Translations under genes and position numbers: made by a program
Notes under the pieces: generated by a model
What the model was told of the DNA's origin: nothing
Databases searched by the model: none
The model's input: the letters and a program-made list of their open reading frames with translations, nothing else
Assembly: GCA_902563835.1 (NCBI GenBank)
Contig: CACEZB010000003.1
Span: forward strand, 35,921-99,920
DNA from: an uncultured SAR86 cluster bacterium
Lineage (GTDB): Bacteria > Pseudomonadota > Gammaproteobacteria > Magnimaribacterales > D2472
DNA length: 64,000 bases
Direction: 5' to 3'
Shown: positions 52,149 to 61,895 of the stretch, in pieces
How the letters are laid out: every line of letters begins with the position of its first letter
How positions within the stretch are numbered: position 1 is the first letter of the stretch

Positions 52149-53263
52149 GACACCTCTAAAATTGCTTCACCAATACTTTTTGCCAAAATTGGTGGAACAG
52201 CATTACCAATTTGCTCATACCATTTAGTGTAAGAGCCCATAAACTCAAAATTATCTGGAAAGGACTGAACTCTTGCGGCTTCTCTTGGGGTTAAGCCTCT
52301 TGCTTGAGTTGGATGTATATACATATTGCAATCAAATGACATATGAGCAGTGATAGTTTTGCAAACCTTATTTTCATCAAGCTTAAAGTATTTATCTTTA
52401 AAAATATGATCTCTAGTTTTATATGGCATTAAATGCCTAATAGACTCATGTAATGAATTTTCACCTTGTGGTAATAAACTAAAAATTTCTATATCTCTTG
52501 GATTATTGTATCGCGCCATATGATTAAATATTTTTCCTTTTTTAAAGCCATTTATTAACTCTAAATAATTATTTGATTTATTAGATTTAATTTCATAAAA
52601 ACCATTTTCTTTGCTTTCGAAAGTAGTAGAATTTTTTTTAGTTTTGGCTTTAAGCTTTGGCAGTCCATATAATGCGTTCTTTAAAACCACTGGATCAGAT
52701 TTAGATTTTTTTTCTTCTAATAATTCCATAAATTTTAATAGTCTTTTGTCAGTTTGATCAAATCTTTGTTCATTAAATAATAAGAAAAAAACCCTCTCTC
52801 TATTTTGAGGAATTCCAAAATCCTTTGCATTTAATTGAAAGAATTCTCCTATGTAACCAATATCATGAAATTCTTTAACAATATGAGTTGCAATATTTTT
52901 TATACCTCTAACATTTTCCATAAGAACAATATCTGGTTTGATAAAATTTATACATCCTAAAAATGATTTATAAAGTTTATTTCTTGGATCATCCTTAACT
53001 CTCTGACGGTTAGCATAACTAAAACCTTGGCATGGTGGTCCGCCAGCTATAATATGGACTTTATTTTGAAAACCATTAAATTTAGCCCAATTGTTTTGTT
53101 CTATGGAAAGAATATCCTCAACAATAAAATCTTGATTGAAAAAGTTTTGATAGGTTTCACCTGCATAATCTTTAAAATCTGATGCTAAAACAATTTCAAT
53201 TCCAGCTTGCTTCATACCCAAAGATAATCCACCACATCCTGCAAAAAGGTCTATAGATTTCAT
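52145..53263 (-). CDS. DNA (cytosine-5) methyltransferase M2
   Basis: IDLFAGCGGLSLGMKQAG, AGGPPCQGFSYANRQRVKDDPRNKLYKSFL, LMENVRGI, QNRERVFFLLF, IGNAVPPILA. Confidence 0.96.
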   Translation of the reverse strand: MKSIDLFAGCGGLSLGMKQAGIEIVLASDFKDYAGETYQNFFNQDFIVEDILSIEQNNWAKFNGFQNKVHIIAGGPPCQGFSYANRQRVKDDPRNKLYKSFLGCINFIKPDIVLMENVRGIKNIATHIVKEFHDIGYIGEFFQLNAKDFGIPQNRERVFFLLFNEQRFDQTDKRLLKFMELLEEKKSKSDPVVLKNALYGLPKLKAKTKKNSTTFESKENGFYEIKSNKSNNYLELINGFKKGKIFNHMARYNNPRDIEIFSLLPQGENSLHESIRHLMPYKTRDHIFKDKYFKLDENKVCKTITAHMSFDCNMYIHPTQARGLTPREAARVQSFPDNFEFMGSYTKWYEQIGNAVPPILAKSIGEAILEVS

Positions 53264-54318
53264 GAGACAATAATTTTTCTATCCAAGGTTAATTTAAATT
53301 TACAATTATTATCTAGTTTGACATTAGAATTAGAAAAAAAATTTTGCGAAAACTCTCTCCAAGATGATATTTCTAATGTTTTAAAGTGATCAAAATGAAC
53401 AAGCTCTCCTCGGCTGGCTTTATATTTTTTATTAATTTTTATATTTTCAACCAATGCCACAAATACTTTTGTGGTCTTATCGTGTTTTGCATGTCTAGGA
53501 CTATTTAAACTATTAGCTGAATGCAGTATTTCATTTTCAGTAACATCAACAACAGATACATTGGACAATGTTGAACCTTTAACTTCAACTCTTATATCTT
53601 GATCATCTTTTGAAAACTTCAAATCATATGGCATACCAAATTTTTGAATAAATTTATATCCTCTTTTCTCTAGATAGTTTTTAACAAATTCTTCTGCATA
53701 CAATTCGGTTGCCTTTCTTCTTTTTGAATCACTTGATCTCCTATATTGTTTTGGCACTAAAGAAGATTGAGTTTTGTGTTTAGATACCTTGGGTTGAGAT
53801 ATTTGAAAATTTGAAAAATTAATATTTAGAAAAACAAACCCAGAGTCTCTCTGAGAAATAGCTTTATTTGAGTTTTTCATTTTAATTTTTTCTAAAATAA
53901 TTTCAAAAAAAGGGTCGTTGTCGTTTATGAAATATGTATCAAAGTGATTAGATGAAACCTTTCTAACAATCATAATAGTTTTTTTTGGATAAAAATTCTC
54001 TTGAATTTTTTTATTATCCCAATAACCTTTAAAGTGAATGTGGGGGTCACTTGTTTGTGTTTTTGTCCAATTTACTTTTCCTTTATAAGGTGTATCAATT
54101 TCAAAATTTAGATATGTTTGAGATGAGTATTCTTTTTTATGATTTGGTTTATTATGAAAATCTAATTCAAAAAAACTATCTAGCTCATTTGTGTCTCCTT
54201 TGCTTGTAAAAGCAGCTCCAAATTGCTTACCACCTTTATTATTCCAAACTGAATTAGGGTAGAAAAGATTACTTGGCCCTTCACTTTTTTTTAATAATTT
54301 TGCTATAACTAATTCCAA
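53260..54318 (-). CDS. putative type II restriction endonuclease with PD-(D/E)XK-like C-terminal core
   Basis: EEFVKNYLEKRGYKFIQKFGMPYDLKFSKDDQDIRVEVKGSTLS (D...ExK: MPYDL/VEVKG); ATGA-coupled to two m5C methyltransferase genes. Confidence 0.75.
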   Translation of the reverse strand: MELVIAKLLKKSEGPSNLFYPNSVWNNKGGKQFGAAFTSKGDTNELDSFFELDFHNKPNHKKEYSSQTYLNFEIDTPYKGKVNWTKTQTSDPHIHFKGYWDNKKIQENFYPKKTIMIVRKVSSNHFDTYFINDNDPFFEIILEKIKMKNSNKAISQRDSGFVFLNINFSNFQISQPKVSKHKTQSSLVPKQYRRSSDSKRRKATELYAEEFVKNYLEKRGYKFIQKFGMPYDLKFSKDDQDIRVEVKGSTLSNVSVVDVTENEILHSANSLNSPRHAKHDKTTKVFVALVENIKINKKYKASRGELVHFDHFKTLEISSWREFSQNFFSNSNVKLDNNCKFKLTLDRKIIVS

Positions 54319-54362
54319 TTTGATGAAATATTTTTAGATTAATTTATCGTTAAATATTAACA

Positions 54363-54392
54363 CATATACTTGACCTAAAATTAAATTTTCAA
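54363..54392 (-). promoter_or_regulatory. possible promoter for the restriction-modification operon (-35 TTGAAA, 18 nt, -10 TATATG)
   Basis: Minus-strand TTGAAA-18-TATATG 45 nt upstream of the nuclease ATG. Confidence 0.35.
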
Positions 54393-54394
54393 CC

Positions 54395-54408
54395 ATGACT
54401 TGAGTCAT
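54395..54408. promoter_or_regulatory. operator-like palindrome ATGACT-TG-AGTCAT upstream of the R-M operon
   Basis: Perfect 6-bp arms, just upstream of the predicted -35 element. Confidence 0.45.
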
Positions 54409-54443
54409 CTATATATCCTATTTAAAGATCTATGTGTGTGATA

Positions 54444-54519
<76 letters not shown>

Positions 54520-54681
54520 TTAAGTTAAGTTTCTATTTTCTTAGTTCTAGATTTTGCAAATAAATTTAAGATATAAATAAAGCATTTATTAAGATGCGCA
54601 TATATTTTTCTTGTTAATTTAATTCTAAACTTTTTAAGTATTATCATCATATCTTTAATTTATTTATTTTTATTTTATCAA

Positions 54682-54710
54682 AAAAAAGAGGGCTAAAAGC
54701 CCTCTTTTTT
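54682..54710. terminator. intrinsic terminator after TonB-dependent receptor
   Basis: AAAAAAGAGGGCT-AAA-AGCCCTCTTTTTT perfect 13-bp stem. Confidence 0.92.
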
Positions 54711-54725
54711 CGGAAAATTACCTTA

Positions 54726-57407
54726 TTACAGTTCTAATGTAAATCCAACAAATGTTTGCATACCCATATCAGTATGTAACAGTCTGTTGTATGTACCACT
54801 TTGTGTTAATGGAGGATCTTCTTTTGTTAAGTTTCTAACAGCAACGTTTACTGAAAGATTTTCCATACCTGGAACTGTATAAACAGCTCTAAAGTTTAGT
54901 TGATCAAAAGAATCTACCATTGAAGTAGCTTTATAATTAGCATCTGTTGTATCAGCGATTTCATCAATATACTCATACTGTAAACTCATGTACAAGTTAG
55001 GTACAGACATTAAAGTATGACCAACGTCAACTGTATATCTATACTCTGGTATTGAAGTTAAACCAACATAGTTAACTACAGGTCCGTTAAAGAATGCTTC
55101 TGATTCAGACTCATCCATTAAAACCATATTGAAGTTAACATCGAAATCACCAACTTTAGAAGTAAATAAACCACTGTACTTAATATCAGTACCTGATGTA
55201 GTGGTTTCGTTACCATTAATTGGTCCTCTGAAACATTCAGATAAAGGCGCAGTAGCAGTTGTATCTGTTCTAGTACAATACGCACCCTGACCAGTTAATT
55301 GAGCCAAGAATGATGGCCCTAAAATTGTAGCATCAATAATATCTTGAACAGTTACAGATGTAATGATTCCATCTATTTCTGTTTCAAAGAAATCAACTGC
55401 AACTGAATGCATGCCTCTTTCCCAGATAATACCGATATTAGTTGCTTCTGACTCTTCAGGTCCTAAGTTAGGGTTAGCTGAAATATAAGTCTGAACCTGC
55501 TCTTCTGGGCAGTCAGCTCTAGCTATACCTTCAGCATTACACTTAACATAGTCATTGTGATAATCAGCACTAAAAGTTGTGTTAGCAACTAGATCTCCAA
55601 GACCTGGAGCTCTAAATCCTGTACCAACTGAAGCTCTTACAGTAAGACCTTCCATTACTTCAAATAAACCTTTAACAGTGTATGAAGTATTAGTACCGAA
55701 GTCGCTATAATCATCGTATCTAACCGCTACGTCAATTTCACCTCTACCGTCCATAAGTCCAGTTTTAGTTTCAAAGAAGTATGCAGTATAGTCTCTTCCT
55801 GTTCCGTCAGAGTTACCTGCTGAACCACCAACGTTTCCTATTTCTGACTGTTTGTCATATGTATTTTCATATGAATACTCAGCGCTTTGAACACCGATAA
55901 TAAAGTCAGTATCAGCAATAACATTTAAAGGCCCACCAAATGTTGCCTCTAAGCTGTTAAATTGGCTTCCTGCTTTTACAGAAGGAGAGTTTGAATAGTA
56001 ATCTACAACTGTTTGATCAAATAATGAATAGTACTTTGTACCGTTAACAGTAAAGTAACCATCATTTTTAAATCCTTCAGCTGCTTTTGTATACTCAGGC
56101 TTCTGTAAATAACAACAGTTATTTGCTAAGTAGTCTGATAAATGCCATTGCATAGAAATATCCCATGAATAGTCATCCATAACTGTTCCATTGAAACCTA
56201 GAACAATATTACCAGTCCAGTCAGTATCTGTACCCGCTCTAGGACCAATCTCAATAAATCTTTTTCTTAATTGAGTTGGAACATTAAGAGTAACAACTGT
56301 GCCATCAGGAAGTCTAGCGTTTGCAAGTCCTGCTGGGTAAGGATTAATAAATGCTGCTGGAGGAGCATATCTACCAAAAGTTTCTTGTCTTGAGACAACA
56401 CCTTGGAAATAAGCACCTACATCATCACTTATTTGATAATCATAATTTACAGTAAAGAAGTCATTCTTCTTACCGGCTGCTTGAGCCATAATTTTTGTAT
56501 AGTCAAATGAACAAAGATAGTTCTTTCCTAGACCACCTGTAGGACCACTACCAAAGTAGTAAGTCTTACCGTTTCCTACGAATCTTGAATCTCCTTGACA
56601 TTCAGCAGCTGGCAACCACTGACCTTTCACTAGACCATTAGCTGGATCATCTTCATTAAGAATGTAGTTCCATGCATATGATGAAATACTGAAACCAGTA
56701 TAGAAGTCATCACTTGTAGGAGCTCTACCAGCGTTATATTCTCTATCTGTTAGATAAACAATATCTCTTTGTGAATGTTCATATGTCCATGTTAGGTTTG
56801 ATTTGTCAGTCGTTATACCACCAACGATTGAGAAAGCTTCTTCCTCACCGCCTGGTAAATCAGGATCACCAACACGACCAGAAATGGTCATACCTTCAAA
56901 TCCTTTTTTAGTAATAACGTTCACAACACCACCAATAGCATCTGAACCATAAACAGCAGAAGCACCATCAGCAAGAATCTCTACTCTTTCAACAGCAGCT
57001 GTTGGAATAGTATTGATGTTTGATGATTCACCACCAAATTTTGGTGATGCTGGTATTCTCCGACCGTCAATAAGAACCAAAGTTCTACCTGATCCAAGTC
57101 CTCTTAAACTAAGACTTGATTGCGATCTAGCACTAGAACCTGATCTCTCAAAGAAAGAACCTGCGACGTTGATTGGCATTTCTCTTAATACTTCTGCTAT
57201 ACCTAGTTCAGCTGATCTTGCAATATCCTCTTGGTCAATCACAATAACTGGCTGAGCACCAGTAAATTCAGAAGTAGCAATACGAGAACCAGTCACCACA
57301 ACTTCTTCTACATCCTCTGCAGATTCTTCTTGAGCAATCAAATTGGTATTAAATAAACCAAAACCGATCACTAGAACCAACATGAGGTAATTTTCTTTTT
57401 TAAACAT
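54726..57407 (-). CDS. TonB-dependent receptor (start corrected to MFKKENYLML)
   Basis: Listed ORF starts at 57476, but MFKKENYLMLVLVIGFGLFNTNLIAQ is a signal peptide preceded by AGGGGA; plug VVVTGSRIATSEFTGAQPVIVI, terminal VGFTLEL. Confidence 0.94.
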   Translation of the reverse strand: MFKKENYLMLVLVIGFGLFNTNLIAQEESAEDVEEVVVTGSRIATSEFTGAQPVIVIDQEDIARSAELGIAEVLREMPINVAGSFFERSGSSARSQSSLSLRGLGSGRTLVLIDGRRIPASPKFGGESSNINTIPTAAVERVEILADGASAVYGSDAIGGVVNVITKKGFEGMTISGRVGDPDLPGGEEEAFSIVGGITTDKSNLTWTYEHSQRDIVYLTDREYNAGRAPTSDDFYTGFSISSYAWNYILNEDDPANGLVKGQWLPAAECQGDSRFVGNGKTYYFGSGPTGGLGKNYLCSFDYTKIMAQAAGKKNDFFTVNYDYQISDDVGAYFQGVVSRQETFGRYAPPAAFINPYPAGLANARLPDGTVVTLNVPTQLRKRFIEIGPRAGTDTDWTGNIVLGFNGTVMDDYSWDISMQWHLSDYLANNCCYLQKPEYTKAAEGFKNDGYFTVNGTKYYSLFDQTVVDYYSNSPSVKAGSQFNSLEATFGGPLNVIADTDFIIGVQSAEYSYENTYDKQSEIGNVGGSAGNSDGTGRDYTAYFFETKTGLMDGRGEIDVAVRYDDYSDFGTNTSYTVKGLFEVMEGLTVRASVGTGFRAPGLGDLVANTTFSADYHNDYVKCNAEGIARADCPEEQVQTYISANPNLGPEESEATNIGIIWERGMHSVAVDFFETEIDGIITSVTVQDIIDATILGPSFLAQLTGQGAYCTRTDTTATAPLSECFRGPINGNETTTSGTDIKYSGLFTSKVGDFDVNFNMVLMDESESEAFFNGPVVNYVGLTSIPEYRYTVDVGHTLMSVPNLYMSLQYEYIDEIADTTDANYKATSMVDSFDQLNFRAVYTVPGMENLSVNVAVRNLTKEDPPLTQSGTYNRLLHTDMGMQTFVGFTLEL

Positions 57408-57526
57408 ACATTTCCCCTGTAGTTTTAGTTTTAAATTAATGAATGCCCACATATAAAAATTCACGTGCGCAGTCACGTTATTTTGCTATTCTTCCAGAGT
57501 TTTTAGCAAAAAGCTACAACTTTTTT

Positions 57527-57554
57527 TATTATTTATAATATATTATAAATAATA
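57527..57554. repeat. 28-bp perfect A/T-only palindrome
   Basis: TATTATTTATAATATATTATAAATAATA equals its reverse complement. Confidence 0.9.
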
Positions 57555-57644
57555 GTTATAATTTATGATTCAGCTATACTTAATATCAGTATAAGTTATC
57601 ATTTTATTTTACAATTTGCACAAATATATAGGGAAAGCTAAAAA

Positions 57645-58433
57645 ATGTTACTGAAAAACAAAAAAATACTAATATGCGGTCTTGCAAATAAATATTCGAT
57701 TGCTGCTGGAATTGCTGAATCTATGCATAGAGAAGGTGCTGAATTAGCATTTACATACCAAAATGAGCGATTATTAAAGAATCTTAAGCCTATAGCTAAA
57801 TCATGTAATTCAACCCTATTAATTGAATGTGATGTCTCAAATGATGACTCAATTAACAAAGCTATTAGAGAATTATCGAAAAAATGGGAGAATTTTGATG
57901 GATTTGTTCACTCGATCGGATTTGCACCAGCAGACCAACTAGAAGGGAATTTTGTTGATGTAACCACAAGAGATGGCTTTAAAATAGCTCATGATATAAG
58001 TTCTTATAGTTTTACAGCGCTAGCAAAAGCTTCAAAACCCTATTTAAATGACAATTCTGCCCTTCTTACTCTAACTTACCATGGATCTACTCAAACATTG
58101 CCAAATTACAATGTTATGGGCCTTGCAAAAGCTAGTCTGGAAGCAAATACAAGGTTTTTAGCTGCGTCATTAGGAAAGGAAAATATAAGAGTAAATGCTA
58201 TATCTGCAGGGCCAATAAAGACTCTTGCAGCATCTGGAGTAAAAAATTTCAGAAAAATGCTTAGCCATCATTCAAAAATTGCACCTTTGGGAAGAGCCGT
58301 AACATCAGAAGAGGTTGGAAATGTTGCAGCTTTCCTATGTTCTGATTTTGCAAGTGGTGTAACTGGCGAAATTACCTATGTTGATGCAGGGTTTAATATT
58401 GCTGCAATGCCCCTTCAGGAAATTGAAGATTGA
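57645..58433 (+). CDS. fabI: enoyl-ACP reductase (NADH)
   Basis: [74 protein letters not shown]. Confidence 0.95.
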   Translation: MLLKNKKILICGLANKYSIAAGIAESMHREGAELAFTYQNERLLKNLKPIAKSCNSTLLIECDVSNDDSINKAIRELSKKWENFDGFVHSIGFAPADQLEGNFVDVTTRDGFKIAHDISSYSFTALAKASKPYLNDNSALLTLTYHGSTQTLPNYNVMGLAKASLEANTRFLAASLGKENIRVNAISAGPIKTLAASGVKNFRKMLSHHSKIAPLGRAVTSEEVGNVAAFLCSDFASGVTGEITYVDAGFNIAAMPLQEIED

Positions 58434-59053
58434 TAGGTAAGCTCTATGAAAGGCATGTTTTGCCAAAGGTTTTAGATGCTTGTTGTTCAACTAAACCAGT
58501 AAACTATCAAAGAAATAAGATTGTTCCTCATGCTAAAGGTAAAATATTAGAAATAGGTATTGGCTCTGGAATAAATTTACCATTCTATGATAAAGCAAAT
58601 GTAGAAAAGATATATGGTCTTGATCCATCTGAAGAGTTAAACAATATAGCTCAAAAAAAAGCTATAAATAATAATTTAGAAATTGATTTCCTTTTAAATG
58701 GAGCTGAAGACATTCCTCTACCATCTAACTCAATGGACACAATACTTATTACTTATACTCTATGCACCATCCAAGACTTAGACTCTTCATTAAAAGAAAT
58801 CAAAAGAGTAATGAAAGATGATGCAGTTATGCTTTTTTGTGAACATGGCATTGCACCAGATGAAAAGGTAATAAAATGGCAGAACAGAGTTAATCCATTA
58901 TGGGGTAAATTGTTTGGTGGATGTAATATAAATAGAAATATCCCAGAAATTATTCAATCTTCAGGTTTTACATTAAATTCATTAGATCAAATGTATCTGC
59001 CAAGTACTCCTAAAATAGTTGGTTATAACTATTGGGGCAAAGCTACTATTTAA
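58430..59053 (+). CDS. class I SAM-dependent methyltransferase
   Basis: [16 protein letters not shown] motif [30 protein letters not shown]. Confidence 0.9.
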   Translation: MIGKLYERHVLPKVLDACCSTKPVNYQRNKIVPHAKGKILEIGIGSGINLPFYDKANVEKIYGLDPSEELNNIAQKKAINNNLEIDFLLNGAEDIPLPSNSMDTILITYTLCTIQDLDSSLKEIKRVMKDDAVMLFCEHGIAPDEKVIKWQNRVNPLWGKLFGGCNINRNIPEIIQSSGFTLNSLDQMYLPSTPKIVGYNYWGKATI

Positions 59054-59058
59054 ATACT

Positions 59059-60504
59059 ATGCAAGATAGACCTGTGGTTATTGGGGTTGGCTGCATCAAT
59101 CAAAAAGATGCCTTTGATAACCTGGATGAAGCACTTATCTTAATGGAAAAAGCTATGCAATTAGCAATTTCTGATTCGACTAATGATGATATAAAAAAAT
59201 ATATAGATGAAATACAGATTCCTAAGGGTTATTGGAAATATAGAGATCCTGGAAAATGGATAACAGCAAGGAATGGAATTAAAGATATAAAGACCAGTAT
59301 TACTAAAATAGGTGTTCTACAACAAAACCTTATAAATTCAGCCTGTAAAAGAATTATAGATGGTGATATCAGGGCAAGCATTATTTTAGGCGGTGAGTCT
59401 AGATATAAAAAAATTCTTGCTGAAATTGAGCAAAAAGATTTTATAGAAACTGAACTTAATATTAATCCTGATTTTTATATTAAAGCTGATGATGATTTGC
59501 AGTTAGAGGTTGAAGCAGATGAGCTTGGCAATATGGCTGTTGGCTATTACTCAATAATGGAAAGTTCTTTAAGATCTAGATCAGATTTTGATGAACATCA
59601 TAAAAAAATTGCAGAAATTTATGCACATTTCTCAAAAATTTCATCCTCTAATTCTTTAGCTTGGAATGATAAGGAATATACCTATAAAGAAATTTTAAAT
59701 TCTAGCGATAAAAATCCTACTTTAGCTTTTCCATATAATAAATTTCATTGTACGAGTTGGAATGTAAATCAAGCTGCTGCAATTATCATTTGTTCTGATG
59801 AGATAGCAAATTTATTAGAAGTCCCTGAATCAAAAAGGGTTTACCCCCTCGCCTCATCAGAAAACAATCATATGATAGCAACTCTTCAAAGACCTGATTT
59901 ATCAAAATCAGCTGGTATGAATTTAGCAGCAGAGTTTATTTTAGATATATGTAAGAAAAATAATATATCGCCTAATTTATATGACCTATATAGTTGCTTT
60001 CCTGTTGCAGTTGAAATGTTTGCTAAATCATTAGATTTAAAAGAGCTTAATAATATAACTGTTACTGGTGGTATGTCTTTTGCTGGCGGACCTCTTAATA
60101 GTTATGTCTTAAATTCAACTGTGCAAATGATTGAAATGATTAGGGAATATAAGAATGTCGGTATTATTACAGGGGTTTCTGGAATGATGACCAAACAATC
60201 ATATGCATTATGGTCTAAAGATCCATTAATGGAATTTTTACATAAAGATGTAACATCTCAGGCAAAAGAGATTGATGTACCAGTTGAGTTATCAAATTTA
60301 AATAATGGATATGGCTTAGTTTTGGGTTATACAGTCTTATATTCAAAGAATTCTGTAGTTAAAGGTGTACTATATATAGAGGATGAAAATAAAAAGAGGA
60401 AACTAATTACAACATCTGATAAATTAATAATGAAATCAATGGAGAGTGAAGAATGGGTTGGAAAAAAAATTCAATTTTTAAATACTATATTAGTTGCGGA
60501 ATAA
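59059..60504 (+). CDS. thiolase-like / acetyl-CoA acetyltransferase family protein (start likely MQDRPVVIGVG)
   Basis: LYDLYSCFPVAVEMFAKSL, VTGGMSFAGGPLNSYVLNSTVQMIEMIRE thiolase-superfamily motifs; listed ORF starts at 59032. Confidence 0.8.
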   Translation: MQDRPVVIGVGCINQKDAFDNLDEALILMEKAMQLAISDSTNDDIKKYIDEIQIPKGYWKYRDPGKWITARNGIKDIKTSITKIGVLQQNLINSACKRIIDGDIRASIILGGESRYKKILAEIEQKDFIETELNINPDFYIKADDDLQLEVEADELGNMAVGYYSIMESSLRSRSDFDEHHKKIAEIYAHFSKISSSNSLAWNDKEYTYKEILNSSDKNPTLAFPYNKFHCTSWNVNQAAAIIICSDEIANLLEVPESKRVYPLASSENNHMIATLQRPDLSKSAGMNLAAEFILDICKKNNISPNLYDLYSCFPVAVEMFAKSLDLKELNNITVTGGMSFAGGPLNSYVLNSTVQMIEMIREYKNVGIITGVSGMMTKQSYALWSKDPLMEFLHKDVTSQAKEIDVPVELSNLNNGYGLVLGYTVLYSKNSVVKGVLYIEDENKKRKLITTSDKLIMKSMESEEWVGKKIQFLNTILVAE

Positions 60505-61895
60505 TCTTATTATTTACGGCCTCTATTTCAGCTAGTGTTATTGAAAATGCGATAAAAGATAATAAAAAAACTTTTGAAGAAATTGCTATGCAGATATGGG
60601 ATTATGCAGAGCTGGGTTATTTAGAGAATAAAAGTTCAAACCTTCTAGCAAATGAGCTTGAAAAAAATGGATTTACAATACAAAAAGGTTTAGCAGGAAT
60701 TCCTACAAGTTTTGTTGCTGAATATAATAATGGTGGTCCTATTATAGGCATATTAGGAGAATTTGATGCTTTGCCTGGTTTGGCACAAACCTCCTCACCT
60801 TTTAAAGAGGTTGCAAATAATAATACTAATGCCGGTCATGCATGTGGCCATCATTTATTTGGAGCTGCGTCAGCATGGGCTGCGGTAGCAATAAAGGAAT
60901 GGATTAAAAAGAATAATATAAGTGGAACGATTAGATTTTATGGAACACCCGCTGAAGAAGGTGGTTCTGGAAAGGTATATCTAGTGAGGGCAGGTTTATT
61001 TGATGATGTTGATGTGGTGCTTCATTGGCATCCAGATGATGTAAATTCTGCAAACCCTAGAACTTCTAATTCAAATAAATCTGGAAAATTTACATTTAGA
61101 GGTATTTCTGCGCATGCAGCAGGAGCACCTGAACAAGGGCGCTCAGCTTTAGACGGTGTAGAAGGAATGAATCATATGGTTAATATGATGAGAGAGCACA
61201 TTCCACAGGAATCTAGAATTCATTATGTTATTACTAAGGGGGGCTTGGCACCTAATGTTGTTCCTGACTTAGCTGAAGTTTATTATTATGTTAGACATCC
61301 TAAAATGGATATGGTTGACGAACTATTTAATAGAGTGGTTAAAATTGCTGAAGGTGCTGCTCTTGGCACTGAAACAAATATGAGCTATGAAGTAATGCAT
61401 GGAAACTACTCTCTTCTACCAAATGAGACTATTCAAAAAATTGTTCATAAAAATTTAACTAACTTAGGTGGTTTTACCTACACAGAAAGTGAAAATGAAT
61501 ACGCTAAAGAAATTTATAAAACATTTTTCAATCCGAGTGTTGAAATAGGATCTCAACAAAGTGTGGCTGATTATGTAATGTCTCATGGATATGGATCAAC
61601 TGATGTTGGTGACGTTAGTTGGGTTGTTCCAACAGCTGGGTTTAGAACTGCAACATGGGTTCCTGGGACTCCTGCACATTCATGGCAAGCAGTTTCATCA
61701 GGTGGAACCAGTATAGGATTGAAAGGCGCTCAATTAGCAGCAAATACTCTTGCATTAAGTATTAAAGAAATTTTTGAGAATCCTTCAATAATAAATAAAG
61801 CAAAAGATGAATTAAAAATTAGAACAGGTGATGATTTTGTTTACAAGCCTTTGCTTGGAGACAGAGAACCCCCACTTGATTACAGAAAAAACTAA
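60453..61895 (+). CDS. exported M20-family amidohydrolase (AbgB-like)
   Basis: Signal peptide; GILGEFDALPGLAQ, NAGHACGHHLFGAASAWAAVAIKE, YGTPAEEGGSGKVYLVRAGLFDDVDVVLHWHP. Confidence 0.93.
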   Translation: MGWKKNSIFKYYISCGIILLFTASISASVIENAIKDNKKTFEEIAMQIWDYAELGYLENKSSNLLANELEKNGFTIQKGLAGIPTSFVAEYNNGGPIIGILGEFDALPGLAQTSSPFKEVANNNTNAGHACGHHLFGAASAWAAVAIKEWIKKNNISGTIRFYGTPAEEGGSGKVYLVRAGLFDDVDVVLHWHPDDVNSANPRTSNSNKSGKFTFRGISAHAAGAPEQGRSALDGVEGMNHMVNMMREHIPQESRIHYVITKGGLAPNVVPDLAEVYYYVRHPKMDMVDELFNRVVKIAEGAALGTETNMSYEVMHGNYSLLPNETIQKIVHKNLTNLGGFTYTESENEYAKEIYKTFFNPSVEIGSQQSVADYVMSHGYGSTDVGDVSWVVPTAGFRTATWVPGTPAHSWQAVSSGGTSIGLKGAQLAANTLALSIKEIFENPSIINKAKDELKIRTGDDFVYKPLLGDREPPLDYRKN

